NCBI RefSeq assembly: GCF_007748195.1
Contig: NZ_CP037920.1
Span: forward strand, 5,609,800-5,673,799
Length of the DNA: 64,000 nucleotides
Direction: 5' to 3'
Source: Gimesia aquarii
Lineage (GTDB): Bacteria; Planctomycetota; Planctomycetia; Planctomycetales; Planctomycetaceae
Both the position numbers and the translations under genes were made by a program. Under the pieces are notes generated by a model. It made no database searches. It was given only the letters and a program-made list of their open reading frames with translations, and was not told the DNA's origin. This document shows positions 8,673 through 18,667 of this stretch, piece by piece; the first letter of the stretch is position 1; each line of letters begins with the position of its first letter.

Positions 8673-9872
8673 TTACGTCGTATATTCAGAATTCAGGCGT
8701 ACATATTCCTGAGTCAGATCACTGGTCCAGAACACAGTCGATTCATCACCAAACGGGAATCGAACCTGGATTAACACATCTCGATTTTGCCGCATACTCT
8801 CTGAAACGGCTTGCTCATCAAAATCAGCAGGTAGTCCATTTTCATAAATCAATGTACCATTGATAGAAAGAATAACATCCTGCTCATTCAGCTTGACTGT
8901 GGTTCGTCCGATTGCTGATACAATTCGTCCCCAGTTAGGATCCGAACCGGTAATCGCAGTTTTCACCAAAGCGTCATTGGCAATCGTTTGAGCAATTTCG
9001 AATGCTTCCGATCGCTGCTTCGTACCAGAGACTTCAATCGTAATGAAGTGATCAGCCCCTTCAGCATCTCGAATAATAGCCTGCCCCAACTCCATCGCAA
9101 CTTCATCAATGACAGACTGTAACTGGTTCAGTTCCTGTTCGTTCAATTCCTCAACTTCTGCTGCGCCATTGGCCATCAAAATCACAGTATCACTTGTGCT
9201 GGTATGTCCTTCCACCGAAACACAATTGAAGCTTCGATTCACAGCATGGCGCAGCATCTGATCGGTCTGTGATGCGTTGAGTGGAGCATCAGTCATAATT
9301 AATGCTAACATTGTCGCCATATTAGGGGCAATCATCGCCGCTCCTTTCGCGACACCACTCACGCGTACCGTGTTACCCCTGATTGTCAATACACGAGTTG
9401 CCTGCTTGGGAACCGTATCCGTGGTCATCATCCCACGTGCTGCATCTAAAAACGCCTGCGAATCAAAGTCCAATTGTTGTATGATTTTGGGAATCCCTTG
9501 TTCAAGCGGTGAACGAGGTAAAAAGTGTCCAATGATTCCTGTGGAACAAACCAGTACTTCTTCTTCACTGATTTCCAGACCATTGGCTACCTGACTGGTC
9601 ATCCAACGCGCATCTTCTATTCCCCGGTCTCCGGTACAGGCATTGGCATTGCCGGAATTGATAATGACCGCCCGGATAGAATCAGAGGGAACGCGTTCGC
9701 GAGACACTTTGACTGGTGCACCACACACTTGATTTTTTGTAAATACACCAGCACCACAGCAAGCCGCATCAGACACAAACAACGATAAATCAAAAATCGA
9801 TTTGTCTTCTTTAATTCCACTGGCCAGACCAGCAGCTCGAAACCCCTGGGGTAAACTTAATTCAGCAGTCAA
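8673..9872 (-). CDS. argJ: Bifunctional ornithine acetyltransferase/N-acetylglutamate synthase
   Basis: The 399-residue protein is full-length ArgJ. It has LPQGFRAAGLASGIKE at the N-terminus, NSGNANACTG, and the self-cleavage region GAAMIAPNMATMLALI, in which the Thr of ATML becomes the N-terminal nucleophile of the beta chain. It transfers the acetyl group from N-acetylornithine to glutamate, closing the cyclic arginine pathway. The start is a TTG at 9872, seven bases after a GAGGA ribosome site; no ATG fits better. It lies 28 bases downstream of argC on the same strand, so the two should be cotranscribed. Whether it also uses acetyl-CoA cannot be told from sequence alone. Confidence 0.93.
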   Translation of the reverse strand: MTAELSLPQGFRAAGLASGIKEDKSIFDLSLFVSDAACCGAGVFTKNQVCGAPVKVSRERVPSDSIRAVIINSGNANACTGDRGIEDARWMTSQVANGLEISEEEVLVCSTGIIGHFLPRSPLEQGIPKIIQQLDFDSQAFLDAARGMMTTDTVPKQATRVLTIRGNTVRVSGVAKGAAMIAPNMATMLALIMTDAPLNASQTDQMLRHAVNRSFNCVSVEGHTSTSDTVILMANGAAEVEELNEQELNQLQSVIDEVAMELGQAIIRDAEGADHFITIEVSGTKQRSEAFEIAQTIANDALVKTAITGSDPNWGRIVSAIGRTTVKLNEQDVILSINGTLIYENGLPADFDEQAVSESMRQNRDVLIQVRFPFGDESTVFWTSDLTQEYVRLNSEYTT

Positions 9873-9900
9873 CTGTTTGTCCTCGATGAATAATGAGGTT

Positions 9901-10914
9901 TCAGATGATTAACCCGGTCGTCTCAGAGTAACCGGCCATCAGATTAAAATTCTGAACTGCAACTCCCGCAGCTCCTTTGATCAAATTATCGAGTGCAGAA
10001 AATACAATCAATTGATCGCCGGAAAATTGAACAGAAATGTCACAGTAATTCGTCCCCGCCACATCCTTAGTTACAGGAATTCGATCAATCACTCGCACAA
10101 AGGGCTTCCCTTCATAAAACGATCGATAGACGTTTAAAATCTCATCGCGATTTACTTCACTGGTTAACCGGGGATACATAGTCGCCAGAATTCCCCGATT
10201 CATGGGAGTCAAGTGGGGGGTGAAAACAACCTGCACTTCTTTGCCACTGACAGTGGAAAGTACTTCATCAATTTCTGGTGTGTGACGATGCGTGCCAACC
10301 CCGTAGGCGGTAATACTTTCATTACATTCGGAATACAATGTTGCCAGCTTTGGGTTTCGACCGGCACCGCTCACTCCGCTTTTCGCATCTATGATAATTC
10401 CAGTAGGCTCGATTAAGTTGTTCGCCAGTAACGGTGCCAGTCCTAAAATCGACGTACTGGTATAACACCCTGGATTGGCAATCAGATCCGCAGGGGGAAT
10501 TTTTTCGGCCCAAAGTTCTGGAAGACCATAAACGGTACTCCCCAACCGGGTGGGATCGATGTGCACATGATGATACCACTTTTCATAAACAGCAGGATCA
10601 TTCAATCGATAATCGGCACTCAAATCAACGACGCGGCAACCATCAGCCAAGAGATCTGGAATGACCTCCATACTGGCCACATGAGGCAGTGCGCAAAAAG
10701 CAAAATCTGCACGCTCCGAAATTTGAGTAGGTGTTAGTGCTTCGCATGGCAGATCCAGGCGTCCTTCGAGACAAGGGTGGATTTCACTGATATGTGGCGT
10801 ATCTGTCTGACGCGAAGTCAAAGCAACAATTTCAACTTCAGGATTACGTAACAGAATTTTGATCAACTCAAGAGCCGCATAACCAGAGGCCCCCATAATA
10901 GCAACTTTCGTCAT
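9901..10914 (-). CDS. argC: N-acetyl-gamma-glutamyl-phosphate reductase
   Basis: The 337-residue protein has an N-terminal NAD(P) Rossmann motif ([18 protein letters not shown]) and the active-site Cys in [27 protein letters not shown] and the HRHTPEIDE catalytic His region are also present. ArgC reduces N-acetylglutamyl phosphate to the semialdehyde, the third step of arginine synthesis. Length is typical. It heads a two-gene unit with argJ, with AGG seven bases before its ATG. The other arg genes are not in the window. Confidence 0.95.
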   Translation of the reverse strand: MTKVAIMGASGYAALELIKILLRNPEVEIVALTSRQTDTPHISEIHPCLEGRLDLPCEALTPTQISERADFAFCALPHVASMEVIPDLLADGCRVVDLSADYRLNDPAVYEKWYHHVHIDPTRLGSTVYGLPELWAEKIPPADLIANPGCYTSTSILGLAPLLANNLIEPTGIIIDAKSGVSGAGRNPKLATLYSECNESITAYGVGTHRHTPEIDEVLSTVSGKEVQVVFTPHLTPMNRGILATMYPRLTSEVNRDEILNVYRSFYEGKPFVRVIDRIPVTKDVAGTNYCDISVQFSGDQLIVFSALDNLIKGAAGVAVQNFNLMAGYSETTGLII

Positions 10915-11421
10915 TGTTACCTGATCCGACTATGCCTTAAGAGCTAAATAAAGTCTCACTGCGAGTTAAAAAACGAGAGTCATTGCATTTGAGATGTACA
11001 TTTTAGGAGTGAATAAGGAGACGACAAGCAATTGGCCCTCAAGGATCGCCCGCTTTCTCTATTTTTTACGAGGTAAGTCATAAACGCACAAATCCAAGAC
11101 AACCATTCAATCGAAACGAGGAAGAGAAGCTTCCTTTCTCGAATGAAATCCTGATTTTATAATGATTATTTAGAATTAACAATGCCATACATCCGCCCCT
11201 GATTGAATATGATTCTTTCAAATTAAGCTGCAAAATCAATTCGGTTTCCTTTTCAAAAACCTTTCTAAACATCACAATAAAATCATCGATCCGAGTCATT
11301 TTTATCGATCGCAATCAGGTTTGCAGGTATGCCGAACTCCTTGCAGAATCACGTTTTTTGTAGGTGATTGTCAGGGATTTCAGTGGATACCCGCCAGTTC
11401 AACACATAAGAAGAGGAAAGA
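10915..11421. other. Divergent intergenic region between argC and the sugar cluster
   Basis: About 500 bases lie between the divergent starts of argC and the cupin gene, and should hold both promoters. A 78-codon minus-strand reading frame (11314 to 11078) has no ribosome site and an unconvincing composition. I see no terminator, RNA gene or strong palindrome. GAAGAGGAAAG just before 11422 is the ribosome site of the cupin gene. Confidence 0.5.
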
Positions 11422-12645
11422 ATGTCTAACGTTGCTAAACTAGCCGCCGATGCGCTGACTGAAGGTGGTGGAATATTTCGACTGTCTCCAACATGGGTTC
11501 CCCGTTCGTTTCTTCAACCTGGTCGACGATTAAAATTGCATCCGAGCGACTATTATGCACTGGGAACACATCGGGGGGGGATTGATGAACGCTGGTTTGG
11601 CTCAACTACTGCCGCCGCCAATGAAGGCGCTCCGCCAGATGAAGGCTTGAGCTACTGTGACTTTGGAGGAGAAAAATTCACACTTCGAGACGCGATTGCC
11701 GAACTGGGAGCTGAAGTAATCGGTGATTCCATCTGGAGTAAGTACCAACGTTGGCCGGTTTACTCCAAATTCTTTGACAACATGGGTCCCATTCCACATC
11801 ACATGCACCAAAATGCTGAACAAGCAGCGTTAGTCGGGCAGGAAGGCAAGCCGGAATCGTACTACTTCCCACCTCAGATGAACGCAATTGGCAATAATTT
11901 CCCTTATACATTCATGGGACTTGAGCCAGGCACGACAAAACAGGATGTGATTGACTGCCTCGACCGCTGGAATGACGGTGACAATGGCATTCTCGATCTC
12001 TCCAAAGCGTATCGCCTCAAACCGGGGACTGGCTGGCTGATTCCTCCCTGCGTATTGCATGCTCCCGGTAGTCTCGTGACTTATGAACCACAATGGGGTA
12101 GCGATGTATTCGGTATGTACCAGTCAATGGTCGAAGGCCGCGCTGTACCACGCTCACTGTTGACGAAGGACTTCCCTGAAGACAAGCACGACGATAATAC
12201 TTATCTCGTCGAAGCCCTTGACTGGGAGGCCAACGTAGATCCTAACTTTAAAGACAACAACTATCTCGAGCCGATTCCAGTGGCTGATACTGCGGCTGAG
12301 GGCTATGTAGATCGTTGGATTGTTTACGGTAAAGTCAAAGGGGAGCAGTTATTCACCGCGAAAGAGCTGACTGTTGACCCCGGCAAGAAAGTAACGATTA
12401 AAGATTCGGGGGCCTATGGCTGGATCACGGTTCAAGGAGAAGGCTCGATCGGAAAATTGAGATTACAAACTCCTGCTATGATCCGCTTTGGGCAGATGAC
12501 AGAAGATGAAGTCTTCGTATCAGAAAAAGCAGCCCAGGAAGGTGTCACCATTGAGAATACCGGCAGTGAGCCATTGGTCTCGCTTCGTTACTTTGGTCCT
12601 GGTGCGTGCCCCAGCGCTCCCAATGTCGGTGATTACCGAAAATAA
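11422..12645 (+). CDS. Cupin protein related to phosphomannose isomerase
   Basis: The 407-residue cytosolic protein (no signal peptide) has two double-stranded beta-helix halves. In the first, PIPHHMHQNAEQA gives the His/Glu metal ligands, and PPCVLHAPG supplies the late His, as in class I mannose-6-phosphate isomerases. The second half (about residues 290-400) has cupin-like strands without obvious ligands (GAYGWITVQGEG). The family probably isomerises or epimerises a sugar or sugar phosphate, but the substrate is unknown. It is followed by a TIM-barrel epimerase-like gene and a Gfo/Idh/MocA oxidoreductase on the same strand, supporting a carbohydrate role. A terminator-like hairpin separates it from those two. 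Confidence 0.72.
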   Translation: MSNVAKLAADALTEGGGIFRLSPTWVPRSFLQPGRRLKLHPSDYYALGTHRGGIDERWFGSTTAAANEGAPPDEGLSYCDFGGEKFTLRDAIAELGAEVIGDSIWSKYQRWPVYSKFFDNMGPIPHHMHQNAEQAALVGQEGKPESYYFPPQMNAIGNNFPYTFMGLEPGTTKQDVIDCLDRWNDGDNGILDLSKAYRLKPGTGWLIPPCVLHAPGSLVTYEPQWGSDVFGMYQSMVEGRAVPRSLLTKDFPEDKHDDNTYLVEALDWEANVDPNFKDNNYLEPIPVADTAAEGYVDRWIVYGKVKGEQLFTAKELTVDPGKKVTIKDSGAYGWITVQGEGSIGKLRLQTPAMIRFGQMTEDEVFVSEKAAQEGVTIENTGSEPLVSLRYFGPGACPSAPNVGDYRK

Positions 12646-12663
12646 AAGACAGCATTCACTCTT

Positions 12664-12695
12664 AACTGCCCGAACTACCGGGCAGTTTTCTTTTT
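12664..12695 (+). terminator. Rho-independent terminator inside the sugar cluster
   Basis: AACTGCCCG and CGGGCAGTT form a perfect 9-pair stem around AACTAC, followed by TTCTTTTT. It lies 19 bases after the cupin stop and about 37 before the next start, so it could end the cupin transcript or attenuate read-through into the following genes. Confidence 0.85.
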
Positions 12696-12731
12696 GATCT
12701 TATAATTCCTGCTAACATGAAGGACCAGCTC

Positions 12732-13784
12732 ATGAGTGATAACACATCGAATCCATTACCCAAACTTCATAATGCAGCCTGGCCGGGAGTCGTCGGGAAA
12801 GGTCCCGATTCAGAGCCTCCCATTGATCTGGACACCATGCTCGATCTAACAGCTGCCGCCGAAGTAGGTGGAATCAAATTTGACGGAACTGACCTGTTTC
12901 TGTTTGATCCACATGTCAGAATCGACTCCAGCGATGACGATTTAAAGCAATTGGCAGAAAAGGTACAGGCTCGAAATCTGGTGATCGGTTCTGTCGTGGC
13001 TCCTGTCTGGCCTCCCACAGGTGGCGGTTCTGCAATGGGAAGCGAAGAAGAACGCGGCATGTTTCTGGAACAGGTCCGTAAAGGCTGTGGTATCGCTAAA
13101 AAATTACGTGAACTCGGAGTGCGTCCTTATGGCGTAGTTCGAATTGACTCGGCCGCCGGTCCTGGTGATTGGGTCGCCGATCCTGAAGGCAATCAAGCCA
13201 AAATTGCAGAAACCTTTAAACAAGCTGCTGATATCGCCGCTGATCATGGTGAGCGACTCGCAGCAGAAGGAGAAATTTGCTGGGGAGGCATGCATAGCTG
13301 GAAACGGATGGTCCAACTACTGGAAATGGTAGATCGCCCTGATGTTCTGGGATTCCAGGCAGATATGTCACACACGCTTCTCTATCTGATGGGCTACAAT
13401 GCTCCTGAAGATAGTCTTCTTCCTGAGGACTTTGACTGGAATGACGAAGCAACCTTCGACGCTGCTTACAAAACTCTGACCGATGCTCTGCGTCCCTGGA
13501 CCATTGATTTTCATGTCGCTCAGAATGATGGTACCGTGCATGGCACGGGATCTCATGACAAGACCGGTAGACACTGCCTGCCCAAAGACCCCAACGGTAA
13601 GCTCGATATTACCAGGCGCGCTGGTTACTGGTTACGCGATGAAAATGGTGACGTGACGAAAAAGTTCGAACACATCTGTTGGGATGGCTGTATGTTTTCC
13701 AATGAAGTCATGATGAATCCTCAAACCTGGAACGACATCCTTGGTGCAATGATCAACGTCAGAAACGCCCACGGATGGTCTTAA
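12732..13784 (+). CDS. TIM-barrel sugar isomerase/epimerase-like protein
   Basis: I choose ATG 12732 over ATG 12717 because AAGGA lies at the right distance before it. The 350-residue product looks like a xylose-isomerase-type TIM barrel. Acidic and His residues sit at strand ends: [28 protein letters not shown] and [10 protein letters not shown], the Glu-Asp-His-Glu metal pattern expected of sugar phosphate isomerases/epimerases. The C-terminal part [15 protein letters not shown] is distinctive. It is cytosolic. It is followed 56 bases later by a Gfo/Idh/MocA gene, so the two probably act on the same sugar; the substrate is unknown. Confidence 0.75.
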   Translation: MSDNTSNPLPKLHNAAWPGVVGKGPDSEPPIDLDTMLDLTAAAEVGGIKFDGTDLFLFDPHVRIDSSDDDLKQLAEKVQARNLVIGSVVAPVWPPTGGGSAMGSEEERGMFLEQVRKGCGIAKKLRELGVRPYGVVRIDSAAGPGDWVADPEGNQAKIAETFKQAADIAADHGERLAAEGEICWGGMHSWKRMVQLLEMVDRPDVLGFQADMSHTLLYLMGYNAPEDSLLPEDFDWNDEATFDAAYKTLTDALRPWTIDFHVAQNDGTVHGTGSHDKTGRHCLPKDPNGKLDITRRAGYWLRDENGDVTKKFEHICWDGCMFSNEVMMNPQTWNDILGAMINVRNAHGWS

Positions 13785-13840
13785 TCGTAAAATAACAATC
13801 TCACTTTCAATCTGTTTTTAATCCATAAGGAATCACACCA

Positions 13841-14998
13841 ATGACTAAGCCAATTCGAGTCGGTCTCATCGGCTACGGGTTCATGGGACGTACCCACTCA
13901 AACGCTTATAGACAAGTCAGCAAATTTTTCGATATAGAACACACACCCGTTTTGCAGGCAGCCTGCGCTCGTAGCGAAGACAAAATCAAAGACTTCGCTG
14001 ATAACTGGGGCTGGGAATCTTATGAAACCGACTGGCGAAAACTGATCGAACGGGATGACATCGATCTGATTGACATCACAACCCCCAATAATTCGCACCA
14101 TGACATTGCGATCGCTGCGGCGGAAGCCGGTAAGATGGTGCTCTGCGAAAAGCCACTTGCCATGAATACGGCGGAAGCCGTCGCCATGACAGACGCGATT
14201 GAAAAAGCGGGTGTGGCAAATATGGTTTGGTTTAATTACCGCCGTGTTCCCGCCATCACACTCGCTAAGCAATTAGTCGATGAAAAACGAATTGGTCGCC
14301 CTTTCCACTACCGTGCCTGCTATTTACAAGACTGGACCATCGCGGAAGATGTCCCGCAAGGAGGAGCCACGCTCTGGAGACTCGATGCGAAAGTCGCGGG
14401 TAGTGGAGTGACGGGTGATCTTTTAGCGCATTCTATTGATTCAGCGATCTGGCTTAATGGACCGATTACCTCTGTTTCAGCAGCTACTGAAACGTTTGTC
14501 AAAGAACGTGTCCATCAGGAAACCGGTGAAAAAACACCTGTCGAGATTGATGATGCTTGTATGTTTTTAGCTCGTTTTGCCAATGGTTCCATGGGAACAT
14601 TTGAAAGTTCGCGCTATGCACGTGGACGAAAAAACTTCAATACCTTTGAATTGAATGGCGAAGATGGCTCTGTATTCTTCGATCTGGAAGATCCACAGAT
14701 TCTACAATATTTTGAGTATGCGAATCCCACGACCGGCCAGAAAGTCGAAGATCACGTGACCGGTTGGCGTCGGATTCATGTGACGAATTTTGAGCATCCC
14801 TATATGGATAAATGGTGGGTTCCCGGTTGCACGATCGGCTATGAGCACACCTTTACGAATGCCTTGGCTGATTTCTTCCAGGGTCTGGATTCTGGTAATC
14901 CGACTCAGCCTGACTTCCGGTCTGCACTTGAGACTCAAAAAGTCTGTGATGCTGTTCTCCAAAGCGCAAAAGATCAGCAATGGGTCGAAATTGCGTAG
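13841..14998 (+). CDS. Gfo/Idh/MocA-family oxidoreductase
   Basis: The 385-residue protein opens with a Rossmann motif, [18 protein letters not shown], and has the family signature [15 protein letters not shown], where the Lys of EKP is the catalytic or cofactor-binding residue. The C-terminal alpha/beta substrate domain includes [18 protein letters not shown], with the Asp and His typical of this family. Members oxidise or reduce sugars, inositols or related polyols with NAD(P). There is no Tat signal, unlike many planctomycete homologues, so it should act in the cytosol. AAGGA precedes the ATG. It is the third gene of the sugar set and is followed by a terminator. Confidence 0.9.
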   Translation: MTKPIRVGLIGYGFMGRTHSNAYRQVSKFFDIEHTPVLQAACARSEDKIKDFADNWGWESYETDWRKLIERDDIDLIDITTPNNSHHDIAIAAAEAGKMVLCEKPLAMNTAEAVAMTDAIEKAGVANMVWFNYRRVPAITLAKQLVDEKRIGRPFHYRACYLQDWTIAEDVPQGGATLWRLDAKVAGSGVTGDLLAHSIDSAIWLNGPITSVSAATETFVKERVHQETGEKTPVEIDDACMFLARFANGSMGTFESSRYARGRKNFNTFELNGEDGSVFFDLEDPQILQYFEYANPTTGQKVEDHVTGWRRIHVTNFEHPYMDKWWVPGCTIGYEHTFTNALADFFQGLDSGNPTQPDFRSALETQKVCDAVLQSAKDQQWVEIA

Positions 14999-15050
14999 CA
15001 TTTCTGTCAGCTCATATGCTATACTAGTTGCAGAATAAGCCTTTACTCAT

Positions 15051-15080
15051 AACGGGCGACGTTTAAAGTCGCCCGTTTTT
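15051..15080 (+). terminator. Rho-independent terminator after the oxidoreductase gene
   Basis: AACGGGCGAC and GTCGCCCGTT form a perfect 10-pair stem around GTTTAAA, followed by TTT. It lies between the sugar cluster and greA. Confidence 0.88.
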
Positions 15081-15131
15081 GCTATTTATTGAAACACACA
15101 AATTAACGAGTATAAATCGGGAGCCAACAAG

Positions 15132-15608
15132 ATGGACCGTCAACCAATTTCACAAGAAGGATATGACAAGCTGCGCGAAGAAGTTCGTTATCTTGAAAAC
15201 GAAAAAATGCCTGAGATCGCACAAGCAATTGCAGATGCGCGTGCGGAAGGTGACTTAAAAGAAAATGCCGAATATCATGCACAGCGTGAAGCCCAGGGTT
15301 TGACACAGGCAAAAATTAATCTCCTGAAAACCAAACTGGCTAATTGTTATATCGCCGATAAATCGGCTATGCCGAAAGGAGTTGTCACCTTTGGTTCAGT
15401 GGTTACCGTAAAAAATCTCGATGACGGCCTGGAAGAAATGTATGAATTTGTTGGCCCGGGTGAAGAAGACTATACATCTGAAGTCATGAAAATCCTCACT
15501 AGTAGTCCACTGGCAGAAGGTTTACTCAATAAAAAAGTCGGAGACAAGGTGGAAGTTGAGGTTCCTTCAGGAACACTACGTTTTGAAGTCGTTAAAATCG
15601 ATGACTGA
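15132..15608 (+). CDS. greA: Transcription elongation factor GreA
   Basis: The 158-residue protein has the N-terminal coiled coil with the acidic tip [20 protein letters not shown], whose Asp and Glu enter the RNA polymerase secondary channel and trigger cleavage of backtracked RNA. The C-terminal FKBP-like domain shows [12 protein letters not shown] and [15 protein letters not shown]. Length and motifs are canonical. GGGAG sits eight bases before the ATG. The gene is flanked by terminators on both sides, so it appears monocistronic. A possible promoter, TTGAAA-16-TATAAA (15089-15116), would place the start site almost at the ribosome site, so I do not rely on it. Confidence 0.96.
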   Translation: MDRQPISQEGYDKLREEVRYLENEKMPEIAQAIADARAEGDLKENAEYHAQREAQGLTQAKINLLKTKLANCYIADKSAMPKGVVTFGSVVTVKNLDDGLEEMYEFVGPGEEDYTSEVMKILTSSPLAEGLLNKKVGDKVEVEVPSGTLRFEVVKIDD

Positions 15609-15633
15609 CTTCTGAAGGTTCAAACGATAACAT

Positions 15634-15679
15634 TAAAAAAGCGGCAAGGGACACAAGTATCCCTGCCGCTGCTTTTTTA
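15634..15679 (+). terminator. Terminator after greA
   Basis: AAAAAAGCGGCAAGGGA pairs with TCCCTGCCGCTGCTTTTTT with one bulged A and one internal mismatch around ACACAAGTA-like loop bases. T and A tracts on the two sides suggest it can work in both directions, also serving the minus-strand gene that ends at 15739. Confidence 0.8.
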
Positions 15680-15738
15680 TCACTCAATCTAAACCAACCA
15701 AAAGAGAAAGCTTCCAGATGGTTTAAGGCCTGCCTGCC

Positions 15739-16242
15739 CTAACTTGATTTCGCCTGTACCAGTATCCGGTTTGCTAAGGGAATCGAAGGGGCAAATGTTT
15801 GAATTGTTTGTGTCACTAACTGCTTCAGATAGTAACTGGAACTAACACCGTAAACTGTAATTCCTGAGTGATCGCAACATACTTTCACATTCTGCACCTG
15901 TCGGTGAGTTCCAAAAAGAATTTCTGTTTCCAGCTTAGCTGGTGCAGGACAGGATTCCCATTTGTTGGAAACCTGCTGTGACATTTTCTGCTTAGCCTGA
16001 CGGTTTGTGTCCTCAAAGAGACTCTCGAGAATTGTTGGTTCTTCTGCAACAACATTTCGCGGCTTTTGTAAAATCTGCAAAGACATCGCAATATTCTTAC
16101 TTAAAATAGTGTGTTGGATCGGATTTGAACTATCATTTCGACAGTCGCGAATCATGTGCCGAAACAAAAGCCATTCAGAAAAAACAGTCCGTCTGGCCCG
16201 CTGCCATTGATATGAGAAAAGCCTATCTGATTCAACATACAA
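15739..16242 (-). CDS. Protein with a C-terminal BON-like domain
   Basis: The frame holds 167 codons from 16242. An internal ATG at 16086 would give a 115-residue protein, and the choice is unclear because neither start has a strong ribosome site. The C-terminal 55 residues (VKVCCDHSGITVYGVSSSYY then LANRILVQ) follow the BON pattern: short strand, glycine turn, strand, helix and a final V-N-I-V strand. BON domains bind phospholipid surfaces or ligands. The N-terminal part is basic and has no recognisable domain or signal peptide. Function unknown; the BON call is from pattern only. Confidence 0.5.
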   Translation of the reverse strand: MYVESDRLFSYQWQRARRTVFSEWLLFRHMIRDCRNDSSNPIQHTILSKNIAMSLQILQKPRNVVAEEPTILESLFEDTNRQAKQKMSQQVSNKWESCPAPAKLETEILFGTHRQVQNVKVCCDHSGITVYGVSSSYYLKQLVTQTIQTFAPSIPLANRILVQAKSS

Positions 16243-16451
16243 GACTTAGAAAAATCAAGTTTGAACTCAATCTTAACCGTCTGTAAATAATTGGTCGCGA
16301 TTCGATTTATTCTCGATGTGCGTTGTTTGTTTGCGAACTGCTCAAAAAGTGTGCTGAAGAGAGAGGTACTTCTCACTCATGATTCTCGAAAACTCAACTG
16401 AGCATAAAGAGAACAGCTGAAAAATATCCCCTATTATACCAATAGCAATAC

Positions 16452-17810
16452 TTATTTCTGGGTCTTGACCCAATGAGCAATGTCATTGATAACGGCTTTA
16501 GCAACATTGCCGGGCACAGTATATTCGGCAGGAGAACTCTTCTCTTCTCCTTCCATGAACAGATGATTGAGCTTCGGATATGAAATGAACTTTACATTAC
16601 TACATGTTTCCAATGCATTTTTCCATTTTGAAAAATCGTCCATCGTGACTTGATAATCTCGCTCGCCTTGAAGAATCAGCAAAGGGGCTTTGAGTGCTTT
16701 GGCACTCACTGCCGGGTTGTACCCCCTTAAGTCGAGCCAATATTTCGCGGGAATTCCCAATGGTAATTCTTTCGCGTCTGTCTCTGGAGACAATTCTGGT
16801 GATTTGACTTTCTTCACTTGTCTGGTAATTTCGTCAATTTTCAGTTGTTCTTCCTCCGTGATTTTACCGTCATAGGAAAAAAGATACCTGGTTTGATCAA
16901 GAACGAGATCTTCCAATGGACGCACAGAGCCTGCCAGGCTGATAAAACCTGCAATCCGATCCGTTTCTGTCCCGATTTGTGGAATTAGGTTCCCACCAAG
17001 ACTATGTCCCAACACAAATACCCGACGACTATCGATTCGCTCATGTTTCACCAGAAAATCCACGGCAGCCACAGCGTCATCAATGGTTTCCTCTTTGACA
17101 GTCATATTTCCCATCAGGAGGGCCATTTTCAGTCGATGATGCTTCGTCCGTTTTTCATATCGCAAAACAGCGATTCCCTGAGACGCGAGTCCCTGAGCCA
17201 AATCACGAAAGGGTTTATTGGGACCAATGGTTTCGTCCCGGTCATTGGGGCCTGATCCGTGAACGAGAACCACAGCGGGAAATGGCCCTTTACCTTTTGG
17301 CAAGGTAAGTGTGCCTGGTAAAAGCCAGATGCCTTTACCGAATGTAACCTCTTCTTCCTCAAATAAAGAAGCATCTACATACGAAGGTGTTCGATATGAC
17401 TCGGTCGGCACAAAAAAGAGCCCAGTAATTTTATTATCTGCAGAGAAGACAACCTTTGCATCGAGCTTGCCTCGCTCAAACTCACAAGTAACGAAAACTA
17501 GGTGGTATTGATTAACGATTTCCACTCTTGTTTCTGAGGATCGTTGCAGAGGGCCATACTGACGTACAATTCCGCCCCAGATCGTCTTCAATTTGTCGGC
17601 AGGAAGTGCCTTTGACATCACTTTGTCGAAACGGGCGACAGATAGTTCAAACTTCCCCTTTGACAGTTGGCTGACAAACTCTTTTGCCAACTTAACTTGC
17701 TCGGCATCCTTTTGCCCCTGCGTTGCAAAAGCCGCTTGCTCATGAACAAAAAGAATACAGTAGGCTCCAATAATGAATGACAGAAGTAAACCAGGCAATC
17801 GTTTCTGCAT
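16452..17810 (-). CDS. Secreted alpha/beta hydrolase with N-terminal DUF3887-like domain
   Basis: ATG 17810 is preferred because AAAGGG lies just before it and the product then starts with a signal peptide (residues about 5-30, ending AAFATQ). A longer frame opens at 17864. The 452-residue protein has a DUF3887-like N-terminal domain (about 35-140, with FVSQLSKGKFELSVARFD). An alpha/beta hydrolase follows: oxyanion motif VLVHGSGPNDRDET, nucleophile Ser in LGHSLGGNLIP, Asp in LILQGERDYQVT and His in LNHLF. It should hydrolyse an ester or thioester in the periplasm; the substrate is unknown. It has no same-strand neighbour close by. Confidence 0.85.
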   Translation of the reverse strand: MQKRLPGLLLSFIIGAYCILFVHEQAAFATQGQKDAEQVKLAKEFVSQLSKGKFELSVARFDKVMSKALPADKLKTIWGGIVRQYGPLQRSSETRVEIVNQYHLVFVTCEFERGKLDAKVVFSADNKITGLFFVPTESYRTPSYVDASLFEEEEVTFGKGIWLLPGTLTLPKGKGPFPAVVLVHGSGPNDRDETIGPNKPFRDLAQGLASQGIAVLRYEKRTKHHRLKMALLMGNMTVKEETIDDAVAAVDFLVKHERIDSRRVFVLGHSLGGNLIPQIGTETDRIAGFISLAGSVRPLEDLVLDQTRYLFSYDGKITEEEQLKIDEITRQVKKVKSPELSPETDAKELPLGIPAKYWLDLRGYNPAVSAKALKAPLLILQGERDYQVTMDDFSKWKNALETCSNVKFISYPKLNHLFMEGEEKSSPAEYTVPGNVAKAVINDIAHWVKTQK

Positions 17811-18123
17811 CGGAAGCCCTTTACTAAAATAAAGGAAAAGTAGGACACAATCTACACTTAACACGTTTTCTCATGCATGAAAACGACGAGAGTCAATTGG
17901 GGGATCAAGAAAATTACGTAGTATTGTAACATTGTATCCTAAAAGTTGTCGTATTGGTTCCTTTGCTTTAAAAAAGTAATTTGACCCATGAAAGATGAGT
18001 CACTTGACAGAACTGGATCGACTACACCGCTCGTAATTCTCTGTGCAGTGCAGTCTAATGAGGTTTTGGTGACTTTCACGATAACAATCAATGAACAGAT
18101 TCCTCTCTCTTGAAGCACCTTCC

Positions 18124-18570
18124 TTACTGCAAGTCAAAATCATGTTTGTTCTCGCCCTCTTTGATATTAATTGATAAGTTAGATTCTGTGTTGTAGGTTT
18201 CGGGAATAAACTGCACAATTTCTTTTTCTTTTTTTCCATCACCCTCAGAAGTAACCACATTACGGCCCGACTCCCGGTAGCTTTTGATTTCGATTCGATT
18301 TTTTCCTACAGTCGCCCCTTCTTCAGAAGAAAGCGAATATTTACCGTCTTTGATATCCGCAAAGACAGCCTTACCTGCAACCTGTCCATTCACCACTTTA
18401 CCATCAGGAATAAATCGAATCTTGCCTGATTCAAGCGGTTTCCCCTGATAGCTCACAGTCCCTTGAATTTTCGCAGTTGTATATTTCATCTCTGTTGAAC
18501 CACTACACCCAATGGCCGCCAACATGATGGCTCCAACTAACAAAATATTTAGAACACACTTCGAACACAT
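18124..18570 (-). CDS. Transthyretin-like lipoprotein
   Basis: ATG 18570 gives a 148-residue lipoprotein precursor: hydrophobic LNILLVGAIMLAAIGC with a lipobox (AAIGC). A single beta-sandwich domain then starts GTVSYQGKPLESGKIRFIP and runs to NLSINIKEGENKHDFDL. This is the planctomycete version of the carboxypeptidase-regulatory/transthyretin fold, probably tethered to a membrane on the outside. It lies downstream of a DUF1559 gene on the same strand, with a hairpin between. A similar lipoprotein precedes the DUF1559 gene at 28.4 kb, so the pairing is recurrent here. Function unknown. Confidence 0.75.
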   Translation of the reverse strand: MCSKCVLNILLVGAIMLAAIGCSGSTEMKYTTAKIQGTVSYQGKPLESGKIRFIPDGKVVNGQVAGKAVFADIKDGKYSLSSEEGATVGKNRIEIKSYRESGRNVVTSEGDGKKEKEIVQFIPETYNTESNLSINIKEGENKHDFDLQ

Positions 18571-18589
18571 TTTCGTTTTCCAGAAAAAG

Positions 18590-18638
18590 TAAAATAAACA
18601 AAAACCTGAAAGCCGACTTTGCATCAACAAAGTCGGCT
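18590..18638 (-). terminator. Hairpin between DUF1559 and lipoprotein genes
   Basis: AGCCGACTTTG and CAAAGTCGGCT form a perfect 11-pair stem around a six-base loop. Read on the minus strand it is followed by TTCAGGTTTTTG, so it may terminate or attenuate the DUF1559 transcript before the lipoprotein gene. Confidence 0.6.
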
Positions 18639-18667
18639 GAACACTCAAGCATTAAACAAACCGGGAA

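Noticed and set aside
11078..11314. 78-codon minus-strand reading frame between argC and the cupin gene
   Set aside because: No ribosome site, no domain, unconvincing composition, and placed where two divergent promoters are expected.
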